Shown here piece by piece: positions 11,950 to 21,172 of a stretch of 64,000 bases of DNA. Positions within the stretch are counted from its first letter, which is position 1, and the number at the start of each line of letters is the position of its first letter. Position numbers and translations under genes: made by a program. Source of the stretch: Datisca glomerata (lineage: Eukaryota > Streptophyta > Magnoliopsida > Cucurbitales > Datiscaceae); contig QANY01013831.1 of the NCBI GenBank assembly GCA_003255025.1, positions 62,001-126,000 of the forward strand. Direction: 5' to 3'. The notes under the pieces are model-generated. The model saw only the letters and a program-made list of their open reading frames with translations, was not told the DNA's origin and did no database searches.

Positions 11950-14403
11950 CTTATGCAAGCTCTACCCTGCCTTCTCTATTTTTAGGGATCCCTCATATTT
12001 AGGATTCCAGGTTTCCCGGACTTGTAACAGACAACTAGGTACAAGAAGAGGGTCAGTAGAGCAAGAGTACGATCTTGGACTGGCCCCCTTCGCATGACCT
12101 AGAAATAAAAAGAAGTCTGTGCTACAATAAGGCCTCAAAACTCCTTCCTCAGGATATTGTTGCGTTGCCTATGGGGAGGGGGTAGCCCTGACTTTCATAG
12201 GTCCTTGGTTTGACCTCCTAATGAGAGTGCCCCATGGTTCCTCGAGTGCCAACCGCAGAGAGGAATGCCATCATGTAGGGTGCTATTGGTCACTAACCAC
12301 TCTCTCACCGGCTGCTCGGGCTCCACGTTTCAAGTTCATTATCCTAACCGTCTCCTCTGCTCCACCAGGAGCCTGGCCTCTTCTTCTATCTTATCTACTG
12401 CTTTGCTCCTTAGCTCCTTACAACTTTAGTCGCTCGCTATAATAGCTTGCTTCTCGGGTGGCTCGCACCCCGGGTGGTTCTGCTGCATCACAAAGAGCAA
12501 TTATGTGGAATAGCCATTCTAGAACAATAATTTTGTTTGGTTTATTCTTTGACTGCTATGCTCCCCCCCAAAAAAAGAGAGACTTGTTCTTGGTCTCCCA
12601 ATTCAGGGGAATGAAAATCACCGGTTGGGTTGGTCCAGCGAAGAAAGGCATGGGAGTCTTTGGTCATTGATTGGGACGAGTTAAGTAAGAAAGACTGGCT
12701 ACCTAGTGATTTACAACCACCCTCACTGCACACTATATCTCTTTTTATCTTTCTTATCGAGCTGCATGCTATCAGAGATATAGCAATGGGAGGTTATGAG
12801 ACCTAATCCACTATTGCAATCATTTTTGATATCAAAATGATTTTATTTTTAGGCAGTGAGTTTCAATCTTTCCTACTTACTTATATAAAACTAAATAGTC
12901 AATCTTTTTTTTTATCTTTTGCTTTCGAGTCCTTTTTCCTTCTTGGATGATTCTGAATTTGAAAGAAAGACTATGTACAATACGTTCGCGTTATGGTTCT
13001 GACATTCGCTCTATCCTGGCAACGAGTTTCATGTTGGTGGAGAGGGGTACTTTGTTTTCATTTTCTTGACGCCTCATTTCCCTTTTCTTGAAACACTAAC
13101 AAAATTGTGGTTTCTTGAAGAATGTTCACTTCTATAAATAATAGAATAAAATAACAGATTTGGTGATGCAAAGAGCAGAAGCATCTACCGCGCACTCAAT
13201 CCAATGAGTAAGCACATAAGCAAGATGAATCTCTTTCTCTTTCTGTATTAAATTATGCAATCAGGGATCAATCACATACATATAGAGAGGAGCAAAAGAC
13301 ATATGTGCCTGTTAGAGAATAAAGTTAGAAGTTACTACAATGTATTCTTCAGGGTAGAATTAAAGAAAGTCATTACCTATCCAATGGAATATCCTGACTA
13401 TATCCTAATCTCCACCCATTCTTTGCCCTGCCACCACTTCCTCATCAAAGACCAAAACTAAATATTACCAATTCCCATCGAGAAAGCAATCAATCTCCAA
13501 TGGAACGGGAATAACAATCAAAGTCATCGTAAACAAGTTATCCAACTCATTCTTACCTTTTCTAATCTCGTTGGCTTGGATTCGTCTCCATCTCAACTCT
13601 TTTCCCTTCGCGTACTCATATGTCCCCCCACTATACTAATTGGTATGATGACCAGTAAGAGGAAGCATGCTAGTCATATTAGTCGGAGCACCCTAAACCG
13701 GCAACAACAAGACCAACCAAAGAAATAGGAATAAAAAATGAGACTCGATTGAATGTATCAATATAAATTTCCTTTCTATCAATTAAAGTCTATTCGTTTC
13801 CTCTGTAAAAATGAAAATGAAAGAACTCATCTCGGGCAAGAACCCCTAAATATCTCATATCGTGGATCAAGAAATTCAACACTGGAGTGCAGCGAAGGGC
13901 TTCTTCTGTGAGTGGAAGCCCCAGCGGAATGGTCAACTAAGAGTGAATAATTAGAATTGACTATAGAACCTAAAGGAGAAAAGTCTTATCTTAAAAGTCA
14001 ATCAAATGAACGTGAACGATTTGGTCCACTTGCTGATCAACTTGATCAAGTAGGGCGATTGTTCGAGTAGGTCCTATCGGCTTGACCTCTTTTCGTCGGT
14101 AAATCATCACTCTTTGTCGTCTGTAAAAAAATCCATATACTTACTGGAGTGGTCGAAGTGCTTCCTGAAACAAGCACGAAGAAAGAATTAGAAAATAACT
14201 CGTATTAGGAGAGGAGTAGGAGACACACCGTATGACTTTTGGTAGGAGCAAGACAACTTTGGTAGTGATAGTAGCTTCAATGGAATTGGTAGTATGTATT
14301 GAATAGGAAAGCATTCAAAATGTATGAACGTAACCCATGTTCAAGAGCTTGAACATTGAAGTGAAAGGCTTGACTTTAGAGTTCGATCTGGTTTTCATCA
14401 TTT

Positions 14404-15330
14404 TTGACAGAAACAATGGAAGAAAAAATAAATGACAGTAACAAGCAAGAGAAGAAGAGCTCTTCTCAACTTTTAAATAGGGAAGATATCAAACAAATAG
14501 GATTGTTGGCTAAGATACTGAATCTGGTGGATTATCTTTGGGTTAAGAAGGCAGTTGTATACCACAAGGTACATACAGATAGTTTTAATCTAGAGAAGCT
14601 AAAAGTAGCTCTTCTTCAATCCATTTATAGATTCTCCCGTATGTCTCTCTCATGGATTCCCAAACCACATAAGCCAGAAAAGATGCGACCAATCATAAAA
14701 CCATATAAGGAAGATATAATTGTTATGGAAGCTCTCCCCCTTTTGCTGAACATGGTATTTGAGGACATTTTCATAATTCAATCTCATGGATTTCGGTAAG
14801 GGAGAGGGTCCATTTTCGCTCATGTTCAAAGTTGGTGTGAAGTTGATAGATTAATCAAGGCAAATATAGTTGGGTCTTTTAATCACATGGATCACACACT
14901 CCTTAATTCAAAAATATGAGATCACCTCAGACAATATATGGAACATGACTTTATATGCAATCTTATTGCTAGCTTCTTAACAATGGATATAATAGATATG
15001 GAGGGGAAGAACTACGCATCCCAAATGACAATTATACCATAAGGAAGTCCTTTGTCTCCCTTATTAATGAACATGTTTATGCATCAGTTTGATGTCAAGC
15101 TCCGGGACTATATGAAAATAGAGGAGAGGCTTCGATATGTGCGCTACGCCGATGACATGCTGTTCGCTATAAAGAAAGGGGAAAAGGAAGACTCCGAAAA
15201 GGTCAACTTTTCAGCTACTCTTTCAAGAAACCTTAACCGAGCTGAAACTTGAGGCAACAAGCTTGACCTTGGTTTGAGGGGTACTGGTCTCTATTAACTT
15301 TGATGGAATCCTGCAGATGAGGGCGCCCAT
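14404..15330 (+). pseudogene. Group II intron reverse transcriptase/maturase, not matR, broken
   Basis: The reading resembles organellar group II intron-encoded proteins. It opens with an acidic, lysine-rich leader (ATG at 14416), then a finger-domain segment ending LSWIPKPHKPEKMRPIIKPY, then EDIIVMEALPLLLN and SHGFR, where a TAA interrupts. Past the stop the frame continues with RGSIFAHVQSW, an NHMDHTLL segment, a TAA, then GSPLSPLLMNMFMHQ and VRYADDMLFA, which holds an intact YADD active-site motif (about 15142-15175). It fades after about 15330. No maturase X domain or clear intron domain V follows. It differs from the matR relic at 48.2-49.7 kb, the only maturase gene usual in angiosperm mitochondria. 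Stops and a frameshift make it a relic; its source (algal, bryophyte-type or other organelle intron, or a nuclear maturase gene) is open. Confidence 0.8.
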
Positions 15331-15818
15331 CAATAGATTTAAACGAAAGCTCAACCTAACCCTTGATATTTCTATTCAAGGTATGGAAGATAAACAGCTT
15401 GCCTCCTTTGAGTCCGAAGTGCTTTTCCCAGGAATGTAATATTTTGATCTTTACTCTTGTTGTTGTAATGCAGACGATGTCTTGCGAGACCTTCAACACA
15501 TGTGCAAACTAAAGTTCTGATTTGTAAGACAATGCCTAACAAAAGAAAAATACCCAAAAGGCAGCCTTAACTGGGGGAATCTTGAAAAAGCGTAGAGAAG
15601 AAAGAAGCTACTCCTAAGGTTAAGCACTGGTTGTTTTATTTTTCTTTTTATATCCCAAATCTTTGATCAGAAAAGTTGATCTAAACTCTCGGCTGGTGTT
15701 CCGACTAAAACACCAATTCAAATTCTTCATTAAGTGAATATTAGGAAAAGAAAAATGGAACGTACAAATTTTCAAGCCATCTTAGGAGAGATCATTACTT
15801 ACCTTCAATGCTCCCCCA
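15331..15818. other. Unidentified DNA between reverse transcriptase relic and nad4L
   Basis: About 490 bases following the intron reverse transcriptase. I looked for a group II domain V and did not find one. A minus-strand frame of 61 codons at 15372-15557 has no recognisable content. Confidence 0.4.
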
Positions 15819-16094
15819 ATGCATCACTCTCCTAAAAGAAATTCCCATATATTGCATTGGGAAATCAGGGAAAAACTCAGTTCTTTGTTTTGCGATGCGC
15901 AACTTCCACTCCCTTCTGCTACGAATATAGACATGGCAGTAAATTCTTTGACGGAAAATTTGACGAAACTCATGGATCTTTATGCCACCACCGAAAGCCT
16001 GATCGTTCAGGGGGCATCGAGCCCTTATTGGGAGTGCCTGTGCTATTGTCGCACAATTATGGGGTCATGGCTGAGTAGGATGGGAAAGACCTAG
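15819..16094 (+). CDS. Unidentified open frame upstream of nad4L
   Basis: A 91-codon ATG frame (15819-16094) overlaps a 73-codon frame one register away (15857-16078), whose translation contains FFDGKFDETHGSLCHHRKPD. I do not recognise either. The second register looks more protein-like, with a balanced mix of charged residues and a Cys-His-His cluster, but that is a weak argument. It lies 105 bases before nad4L on the same strand, so it could have shared a transcript with nad4L and atp4. It may also be non-coding leader sequence. Confidence 0.2.
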   Translation: MHHSPKRNSHILHWEIREKLSSLFCDAQLPLPSATNIDMAVNSLTENLTKLMDLYATTESLIVQGASSPYWECLCYCRTIMGSWLSRMGKT

Positions 16095-16198
16095 GGGGGA
16101 TAAGTGAATTCTATTACTGATGGAAAAAGATGTTTGGATCGATATATCGACTTTCAAGTTATAACATTTGAATTTCTCTTACATTCTACGTTCCCGAA

Positions 16199-16501
16199 AT
16201 GGATCCTATCAAATATTTCACATTTTCTATAATCATCTCTATTTTAGGTATTTGGGGAATCGTCCTTAATAGACGAAATATTCTTATTATGCCAATGCCA
16301 ATTGAATCAATGTTATTAGTTGTGAATTCAAACTTTTTGGTATTTTCCATTTCTTTGGATGATATGATGGGTCAATCATTTGCTTCATTGGTTCTAATGG
16401 TGGCAGCAACGGAATCTGCTATTGGGTTAGCCATTTTCGTTATTACTTTTCGAGTCTGAGGGACTATTGCTATAGAATCTATCAATAGCATTCAAGGTTA
16501 A
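16199..16501 (+). pseudogene. nad4L: nad4L (complex I subunit 4L) with one internal stop
   Basis: NAD4L is a small three-helix membrane subunit of the complex I proton pump. The frame from ATG at 16199 to TAA at 16499-16501 is exactly 100 codons plus stop, the usual plant length. It reads [20 protein letters not shown], contains [18 protein letters not shown] and [12 protein letters not shown], and ends GTIAIESINSIQG. A TGA at 16457-16459 replaces CGA just before GTIAIES, leaving an 86-codon product. Two other differences from the family are also CG changes: CGG to TGG (IRG to IWG) and ACG to ATG (VPTV to VLMV). atp4 follows 185 bases downstream, as in many angiosperms. Angiosperm mitochondria have no usual route to rescue a genomic TGA, so I call it a pseudogene, though the damage is slight. 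Confidence 0.93.
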
Positions 16502-16686
16502 ACATGACTCCTAGGGAATTACCAAAATATGAAGTTATCCTCTTCTTTCATTCTTTTCTTTCTTTTTGATTTTGACTTGGTTGGCAGGGTCAGGACCTTT
16601 CTCGCTGGGCGAGCGCATCCGATTCTAAAATCCTTTCTTAAACCACTTCCCATTTAGTTGCTGAAAGATAGATATAAGATTTCTCA

Positions 16687-17345
16687 ATGAGATTGAGTTC
16701 CACGAATATGCAGGCTAGAAAGATGCTATTTGCTGCTATTCTATCTATTTGTGCATTAAGTTTGAAGAAGATATCAATCTATAATGAAGGAATGATAGTA
16801 GCTTTTTGTTTTATAGGCTTCATCATATTCAGTCGGAAGAGTTTAGGTAAGACTTTCAAAGCGACTCTTGATGAGAGAATCGAGGCTATTCAGGAAGAAT
16901 CACATCAATTTCCCAATCCTAATGAAGTAGTTCCTCCGAAATCCAATGAACGACAACAATTACTTAGGATTAGTTTATGAATTTATGGCGCAGTAGTAGA
17001 ATCATTACCAATGGCGAGCTATGCGCCTAAGTGCGAAAAGACAATACAAACTTTGTTATGATGAAACCTAAATGTTAAGTCAGCAACACTCCAAATGCCA
17101 CTTCTTCCCGTCACATCCGTCTTCAGGATGATCTAGTCACAGGTTTTCACTTCTCATTGAGTGAAATATTTATCCCCGAGTGTACATTGAAAGATTCTAT
17201 AGTAGAAGTCATTCGAGAGGGCTTGGTGGTCTTAAGAATGGTTTGGGTGGGGGGTTCTCTTAAGAATAAAGAAGACGAATATAATCTAATTCATGTTCAT
17301 GCTAACATAAGAGTGAATCCAATACCAAGACGACTTATTTCTTAG
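16687..17345 (+). pseudogene. atp4: atp4 (ATP synthase subunit b, orf25), broken
   Basis: ATP4 is the peripheral-stalk subunit of the F1Fo ATP synthase. The first 97 codons are intact: MRLSSTNMQARKMLFAAILS, a membrane segment around residues 30-50, then ALDERIEAIQEES-like text. A TGA at 16978-16980 stands where the family has CGA (LRICG). The frame continues GAVVESLPMASYAPKCEKT, then TGATGA replaces codons in the LLCRNLN motif. A one-base deletion near 17090 shifts the frame, and the C-terminal part resumes at about 17157 with EIFIPECTLKDSIVE and ends NKEDE, followed by readthrough to 17345 because the usual stop is gone. Normal length is about 192 residues; nearly all of it can be read. The three stops at CGA-type codons match the decay pattern of the window. 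Confidence 0.93.
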
Positions 17346-17369
17346 GAAGTGAAGCAAGTACTTGAGGAA

Positions 17370-18790
17370 TTTTGGGGTATCATGCCCCACGAGTAAGTTG
17401 CCAAGTGCCTTCTAGAAGGGCAGTCTACCACAAGATCAAGTTGGAGCCTGGAACCAAACCCCTTTGTTGGGGAGCCCCTATTTGTTTTCTTTATTCCAGA
17501 AAAAGTGGTAGCATTGTGCAATGATTATCAGGCGCTCAACAAGGTAACCTAACCATCAATAACACGTATCAACTTTGATTGTAGACTTCTTTGCCCTAAT
17601 CAATAAGAGTGAGAGACTGATTGAAGTTGGATCTACGGGAGGGCTACTACCAAGTGCGTATCGCGAAAGGAGATGAGCCAAAGATAACCTGTGTGACAAG
17701 CAAGCAAGCAAGCAAGCAAGCAAGCTCAAGACAATAAGGTATTGCCTTTTGGACTCACCAATGCCCCTGCCATTGGTAATTCAGCCCATACTTAGACGAC
17801 TGATGGTATACTTTTCTTGTGGGCTATAGCTATTCGTTAAATGACCACGTTAGCCACCTCCAGCCGTAAGGTATTAAGGAAGAAGAACCTCTATATAAAG
17901 ATGGAAAAGTGCTCCTTTGGACAGACAAAATTCCTATTACTAGGGCATTGGATGGGCATGAGGAGTGGCAAGAACCTACCAAGGTGAGTGAGCTAATCTC
18001 ATTTTTAGGGCTCATGATTCATGGTAAGTTACTCGAAGAGGGCTGCTCGACTAAAAAATATCCTAAAGAAGGACGTACAGACCGATCATGGCACTTTACT
18101 GATAAGTAGAGTGTCAAAGAGCTTTTAAGGACCTAAAGCAGGCAGTGATTGATGACTCCGTATTGCAGTTGCTAGATTACACTAAGCCATTTAAAGTACA
18201 CAAAAATGCGTCAGACTGTGCCATAGGCGGTGTGCTAGTACAATAAGGTAACCCAGTAGCATATGAGAGCCAAAAGCTCTCGAAAGGCATGGTCCAAGAG
18301 AATGAGATGACAATAATAGTGCATTACTTGAGAACATGGTGGTGGGTCACGATTTATAGTCAAGATGGATAATGTGGTGATGAGTGACTTCCTGACCCAG
18401 AATAAAGTCATGCCAAAACAGGGACGATGGCAAGCAAGACAAACTTGTCAAGTTTGATTGATATGGTGCTAGAGTATAAGCTTTGACGGACCAACCAGGT
18501 CGTGAATGCCTTAAGTAGGAAGATAGAGCTGGAGGCATTTAAGTCTAGGGTAGTGGAAGCCACTAGCAGGGTCATGAGTACCTTACCACATCATATTCGA
18601 GATGGGTTTGAAAAAGGACCCGCGAGAAGCCTTTTGCTCCAAGCTAAGGAATGAAAAACTTGGCTTGGATCAAGGATGGGCTCTTGGTCACAAAAGGGAA
18701 TCTACTTTTTTTCTTCAAAAACCTTTATTTTTTCGGTATGCCAATTCACGAGAAAGGAGTGCCACGCATGAGCATAGTGAAAACAAAGCC
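17370..18790 (+). mobile_element. Ty3/gypsy retrotransposon polymerase fragment (degenerate)
   Basis: Decayed pol text runs in family order. Before the reverse transcriptase: RRAVYHKIKLEPGTKP (about 17425). Reverse transcriptase: VALCNDYQALNKVT (17510), GYYQVRIAKGDEPKITCVT (17642-17698), LPFGLTNAPA (17745), KNLYIKMEKCSFGQTKFL (17880). RNase H: CQRAFKDLKQAVI (18115), KPFKVHKNASDCAIGGVLVQ (18187) and NPVAYESQKLS. An integrase-leader segment GLLVTKGNLLF lies near 18675. Stops, frameshifts and a tetranucleotide insertion (17697-17725) break it. No long terminal repeat is visible. The intact order over 1.4 kb indicates one insertion that decayed in place, not a shuffle. Confidence 0.85.
17697..17725. 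repeat. (CAAG)7 microsatellite inside the gypsy reverse transcriptase
   Basis: Seven tandem CAAG units lie directly after the codons for TCVT and before the codons for LPFGLTNAPA. The family has about seven residues there, so the repeat replaces or expands a normal coding segment. Single and double GCAAG words are frequent elsewhere in the window (for example 5889, 11468, 31993). Confidence 0.9.
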
Positions 18791-18888
18791 AAAGCAGGGG
18801 CAATTCTTCGTTAAGGGAAATCCTTTGATTGCGTATTGAATATAGATACATGTCTTTCTTGTTCGACTAGCTAGGACCAAATTCTCAC

Positions 18889-19603
18889 ATGTCTCTTTCG
18901 ATATTACAACCTTTATTTTTGATGTCAAAGACCAGAAGCTATGCGCAAAATCTCATTGGATCTCAGTTGTTCTTAACAATGATGGCTATTGATTTAAGTC
19001 TTCGGCTAGCACCACTAGATCTTCAATAAGGTGGAAATTCTCGTATTCTATATGTACATGTTCCTTTGGCTGGGATGAGTATTATTGTTTATATTGCTAC
19101 GACTATAAACACTTTCTTGTTCCTATTAACAAAACATCCTTTTTTTCTTTGCTCTTCTGGAACCAGTACAACAATGGGTGCTTTTTTTACATTGTTTACT
19201 TTAGTTACTGAGGGATTTTGGGGAAGACCTATGTGGGGCTTTAGGTGTGGGATGCTCGTTTAATCTCTATATTCATCTCGTTCCTTATTTACCCAGGTGC
19301 ACTACATTTTCAAAAGCTTCCTATCGAACCAACTTCTATTTTAATCCGTGCTAGACTGATCGATATACCAATAATCAACCTGGGAGCATTAGCGAATCTG
19401 ATACATCAATACATGTTCCTATGCTCATTCAAATCTTGTCTAACTTTGCTAACTTCCCCTTCTCAACCCATATCTTCTTCATTTTGGAAACACGTCTTCC
19501 TATTCCATCTTTTCTCAAATCTCATTTAACGGAAGAAATAGAAGCTCGAGAAGGAATACCAAAACCTAGTTCACTCGCTGGGTCTCTTTGCATCCATGGC
19601 TGA
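18889..19603 (+). pseudogene. ccmC: ccmC (cytochrome c maturation, heme transfer), broken
   Basis: CcmC is an inner-membrane protein of the system I pathway that loads heme onto CcmE. The frame from ATG at 18889 reads MSLSILQPLFLMSKTRSYAQ, then a CAA-TAA stop after APLDLQ (about 19029), then GGNSRILYVHVPLAGMSIIV and GAFFTLFTLVTEGFWGRPMW. A frameshift near 19240 follows, then segments in two further registers (FQKLPIEPTSI; ILSNFANFPFSTHIFF). The end is intact: EEIEAREGIPKPSS and SLCIHG stop. The WWNTLHQPGS segment of the heme-handling WWD region is badly altered around 19370-19410. Several changes are CG-to-TG or CA (R to Q, R to C, R to W). Its last 14 bases are also the start of the plastid trnI that follows. 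Confidence 0.92.
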
Positions 19604-19665
19604 ATGCTTAAAGCGCTCAACTCATAATTGGCGAATTCGTAGGTTCAAAATTCCTACTGGATGCA
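19590..19665 (+). pseudogene. trnI-CAU: Plastid-type trnI-CAU, altered T loop
   Basis: The acceptor arms GCATCCA and TGGATGC pair fully and the anticodon region CTCATAA keeps CAU, the elongator isoleucine anticodon that is modified to lysidine in plastids. The T arm reads GTAGG TTCAAAATT CCTAC: the stem is perfect but the loop has nine bases instead of seven, so normal folding is unlikely. The first 14 bases coincide with the end of ccmC. Confidence 0.85.
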
Positions 19666-19821
19666 CGCCAATGGACCTTCCAATAAGTCTATTGGAATTG
19701 GCTCTGTATCAATGGAATCTCATCATCCATATATAACAAATTGGTGTGGTATATTCATATCATAACGTATGAACAATAAGAACTAGCATTCTTATTGAGA
19801 TTAGAACTCATAGGGAATCAC

Positions 19822-20089
19822 ATATGCAATATTTACAGATAAAAGTCTTCGGTTATTGAGAAAAAATCAATATACTTATAATGTCGAATCATGATCAACT
19901 AGGACAGAAATAAAGCATTGGGTCAAACTCTTATTTGGTGTCAAGGTAATAGCTATGAATAGTAATCAACTCTCAGGAAAGGGTAAAAGAATGAGAGCTA
20001 TTATGGAACATACGATGCATTACATACGTAGGATCATTACACTTCAAATGGATTATTATATTCCTCCTCTTATAAATAAAAGCACTTAA
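19822..20089 (+). pseudogene. rpl23: Plastid rpl23 fragment, start lost
   Basis: Plastid ribosomal protein L23 coding sequence without its first codons: the usual ATGGATGGAATC start is missing and the match begins at ATGCAATATTTACAG. TCA-TGA stands where TCA-GGA is normal (about 19890). The rest is recognisable through ATTAAGCATTGGGT-like and ATGCATTACATACGT text to the TAA at 20087-20089, then the usual short gap to rpl2. Not functional in a mitochondrion even if intact. Confidence 0.85.
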
Positions 20090-20107
20090 ATCAAAATACT
20101 TAAGAGC

Positions 20108-20498
20108 ATGGCGATACATTTATACAAAACTTCTACCCCGAACACATGAAATTAAGCCGTAGACAGTAAAGTGAAATCCAATCCATGAAAGAATTTGATC
20201 CATGGACATAATCGTTGTGGTAAAGGTCGTAATGCCAGCGGAATCATTACTACAGGGCATAGAGGGGGAGGTCATAAGCGTCTATACCGTCAAATCTATT
20301 TTTGACGGAATGAAAAAGACATATATGGTAGAATCGTAACCATAGAATACGGCCCTAATCAAAATGTATACATTTGTCTTATACACTATAATGATGGTGA
20401 GAAAAGATATATTTTACATCTCAGAGGGGCTATAATTGGAGATGCCATTGTTTCTGGTACAAAAGTTTCTATAAAAATGGGAAATGCCCTACCTTTGA
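20108..20498 (+). pseudogene. rpl2: Plastid rpl2 exon 1, several stops
   Basis: ATG at 20108 gives MAIHLYKTSTPNT, then stops, then [20 protein letters not shown] and [11 protein letters not shown], and ends GNALPL at the exon border. The length is 391 bases, exactly the plastid exon 1 length, so there is no net insertion or deletion. Mutations such as CACGCAATG to CATGAAATT include CG-to-TG changes. The intron begins GTTCGG where plastids have GTGCGG, so the 5' splice signal is also damaged. Confidence 0.88.
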
Positions 20499-21165
20499 GT
20501 TCGGTTTGAACTATTGATTTACGTAATTGGAAGTAACCAATTAGGTTTATGAAAAAACCTAGAAATTAATCACTGATCTAATTTGAGTACCTCTACTGGA
20601 TAGACCTCAAGAGAAAATTGAAGAGTAACAGTAGCAAGTGATTGAGTTCAGTAGTTCCTCATATAAAATTATTGATTCTAGAGATCTAGTAAGATAGATA
20701 AGACAAAATTGTTTCAAGCACCGACAGAACTAGAAGCGCCTCTTGTTTCAAAGAGAAGAGGATGGATAACTCACATTTCATTTGATGGTCAGAGGAAAAT
20801 TGAAAGCTAAGCAGTGGTAATTTTAAGGGGGAAAAAGAGAGATGTCTCCTATGTTACCCGTAATATGTGGAAGTATCGATGTAATTTCATAGAGTCATTT
20901 GGTCTGAATGCTACATGAAGAACATAAGCCATATGAAGCAAGGGGAAGACCTAGCATGTAGAAGATCATAACATGAGTGATTCGGCAAATTTTGATTCCT
21001 ATATATCCACCCATGTGGTACTTAATTTTATGATATATATAAGAATGATACGAGATATATCTATATGTATAAATATCATTATCTACATCCAGAGAGCCGT
21101 ATGCTTTGGAAGAAGCTTGTACAGTTTGGGAAAGGGTTTTGATTGATAAAAAAGAAGAATCTACT
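20499..21165 (+). other. rpl2: Plastid rpl2 group II intron
   Basis: About 667 bases matching the plastid rpl2 intron. Domain V is visible at about 21094-21127: GAGCCGTATGCTTTGGAAGA, then AGCTTGTACAGTTTG. Domain VI and the first bases of the exon 2 border (CTACTTCAATCGATA) follow, where the plastid match ends. A minus-strand frame of 104 codons at 20895-21209 lies inside the intron and is a chance frame. Confidence 0.8.
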
Positions 21166-21172
21166 TCAATCG

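Larger units (their letters stand above)
5719..14403. other. Long stretch without a recognised gene
   Basis: About 8.7 kb in which I identify no gene. Open frames are short (at most about 100 codons, for example 11530-11841 minus) and carry no domain I recognise. Features seen are two poly-G/N tracts (6661-6710 and 11909-11949), a short TA run near 6445, parts of a dispersed repeat family near 10508-10540, 11005-11042 and 11087-11110, and a 21-base sequence at 7193-7213 (GGAGGAGCCCATTCCATAAG) repeated near 34950. Base composition is similar to the rest of the window. Confidence 0.5.
19590..21170 (+). other. Plastid-derived block: trnI-CAU, rpl23, rpl2 exon 1 and intron
   Basis: The block follows plastid gene order with no rearrangement: trnI-CAU, the short spacer, rpl23, then rpl2 exon 1 and its group II intron. 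It stops within a few bases of the rpl2 intron/exon 2 border (about 21165-21172), after which the sequence no longer matches plastid DNA. Its left end coincides with the ccmC stop codon. Divergence is moderate with many single-base changes, so the transfer is old. Individual parts are annotated separately. Confidence 0.9.

Noticed and set aside
17697..17725. Short-period repeat as a CRISPR-like array
   Set aside because: It is a simple tetranucleotide microsatellite without spacers. No CRISPR repeat-spacer pattern is seen anywhere in the window.
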